From the NCBI GenBank assembly GCA_047611425.1, contig JBLFWJ010000166.1, positions 1-7,207 of the forward strand: a stretch of 7,207 nt of DNA. Direction: 5' to 3'. The translations under genes were made by a program, and so were the position numbers. Below are positions 6,597 through 7,207 of the stretch, in pieces. This DNA is from JBLFWJ01 sp047611425 (GTDB taxonomy: Bacteria; Bacteroidota; Bacteroidia; UBA10329). Each line of letters opens with the position of its first letter. Positions within the stretch are counted from its first letter, which is position 1. The notes below the pieces were generated by a model that was not told the DNA's origin, searched no databases, and saw nothing but the letters and a program-made list of their open reading frames with translations.

Positions 6597-6608
6597 GTTA
6601 GAACTAAC
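6597..6608. repeat. Short inverted repeat in the divergent intergenic region
   Basis: GTTAG (6597-6601) and CTAAC (6604-6608) are perfect inverted arms around AA. The site lies between the divergent hydrolase and barrel genes, beside both candidate promoters, so it could be an operator. The arms are only 5 bp long and no known regulator consensus is recognised. Confidence 0.3.
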
Positions 6609-6646
6609 GCCTTGGCACACTGCACTTATCATCCAGCCTAAATCAA

Positions 6647-7207
6647 ATGAGTCGAACGATACTGATCCTTCTAACTTTTCTATTTGCCGGAATTTCTTCA
6701 GAAACAAATGCCCAAGGCAAGCTAGGTGCATTCATTGGCGGTGGCACCATGTGGTATCAAGGTGATTTGAATGAAACACCTCTTCCTCATCCAAAAACTA
6801 TGCGATGGACTGCCAATGCTGGACTTTGGTGGCAGATCAATCAACGATGGGGCATGCAATTAAACTACACCGCTGGCGAAGTTTGGGGTGATGATCAATT
6901 CACAACAATAGGTAATAATCAGGCTAGAGCGTTGAAATTTCAATCTTTCATTCATGAAATTGGAATTCGTGGTACGTACGACATTCTTCGAAACGACACT
7001 TGGAATTTTCTACCCTATATAACGGTAGGTGCCAGTGCGCTCAATTTCGAGCCAAATCGAGATGGTGAGGCATTACGGACACTTCAGACCGAGGGCGTTT
7101 CGTACAGCAATTGGAACGTGGCTTTTCCATTGGGAATTGGAGCCAAATACCAGTTTGATTGCAATTGGGCTCTGAAGCTAGAAGCCAACTACCACCTCAC
7201 ATTAACT
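6647..7207 (+). CDS. Outer-membrane beta-barrel protein, DUF6089-like (partial, C-terminus off the right edge)
   Basis: The frame is open from ATG at 6647 to the window end, 187 codons. A signal peptide spans residues 1-22 (hydrophobic ILILLTFLFAGI, cleavage after TNA before Gln23). The mature part begins GKLGAFIGGGTMWYQGDLNE, where G.....YQGDL is the pattern of the DUF6089 family of small Bacteroidota barrels. Alternating strands follow: aromatic-rich AGLWWQINQRWGMQLNYTAG, then HEIGIRGTYDIL, FLPYITVGASALNF and the incomplete ALKLEANYHLTLT. The predicted location is the outer membrane; the role is unknown. It is transcribed away from the hydrolase cluster. No Shine-Dalgarno precedes the start. 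Family assignment rests on motif resemblance only; a generic OmpA-like barrel is the alternative. Confidence 0.78.
   Translation, partial: MSRTILILLTFLFAGISSETNAQGKLGAFIGGGTMWYQGDLNETPLPHPKTMRWTANAGLWWQINQRWGMQLNYTAGEVWGDDQFTTIGNNQARALKFQSFIHEIGIRGTYDILRNDTWNFLPYITVGASALNFEPNRDGEALRTLQTEGVSYSNWNVAFPLGIGAKYQFDCNWALKLEANYHLTLT

Noticed and set aside
1..7207. CRISPR array, transposon, tRNA/rRNA or defence system
   Set aside because: No spaced direct repeats, transposase, RNA gene signature or nuclease/toxin-type protein is seen; the window is nearly filled by recognisable housekeeping and envelope genes.

Overview
The window looks like ordinary chromosomal DNA from a member of the Bacteroidota, probably Flavobacteriales-like, though I cannot place the family. 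The reasons are the gene content (a sufA-sufB-sufC order, a PorT-type outer-membrane barrel, an SbsA-Ig-like lipoprotein starting CAQIVTPSGGP, a DUF6089-like barrel), the near absence of Shine-Dalgarno sites, and promoter-like TAnnTTTG boxes. Seven genes lie on the minus strand. One gene at the right edge lies on the plus strand.

Left part (1-2685): a suf iron-sulfur cluster assembly operon is read right to left. It runs sufA (A-type carrier), sufB (scaffold), then sufC (ATPase), which is cut by the left edge after 208 codons. A region of about 145 bp upstream of sufA carries a TATATTTG box followed by a strong Fur-box-like palindrome, which fits iron control of the operon. sufB and sufC are separated by an 83-bp imperfect palindrome of a dispersed-repeat type, sitting inside the operon.

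Middle part (2686-6572): four minus-strand genes are closely packed and probably co-transcribed. In transcription order they are an alpha/beta hydrolase, a free methionine-(R)-sulfoxide reductase (msrC, overlapping the hydrolase by 8 nt), a 601-residue Ig-like lipoprotein, and a PorT-family beta-barrel 19 nt further on. The barrel gene has an unusually good Shine-Dalgarno site for this phylum. The last two genes look like an envelope pair of unknown function.

Right part (6573-7207): a short divergent intergenic region with promoter-like elements and a small inverted repeat leads to the first 187 codons of a plus-strand outer-membrane beta-barrel gene, which runs off the edge.

I found no mobile element, CRISPR array, RNA gene or defence system. 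The items most worth a second look are the Fur-like operator, the repeat inside the suf operon, and the lipoprotein-barrel pair. Two start codons are moved from the longest open frames: lipoprotein to ATG at 5248 and hydrolase to GTG at 6572.
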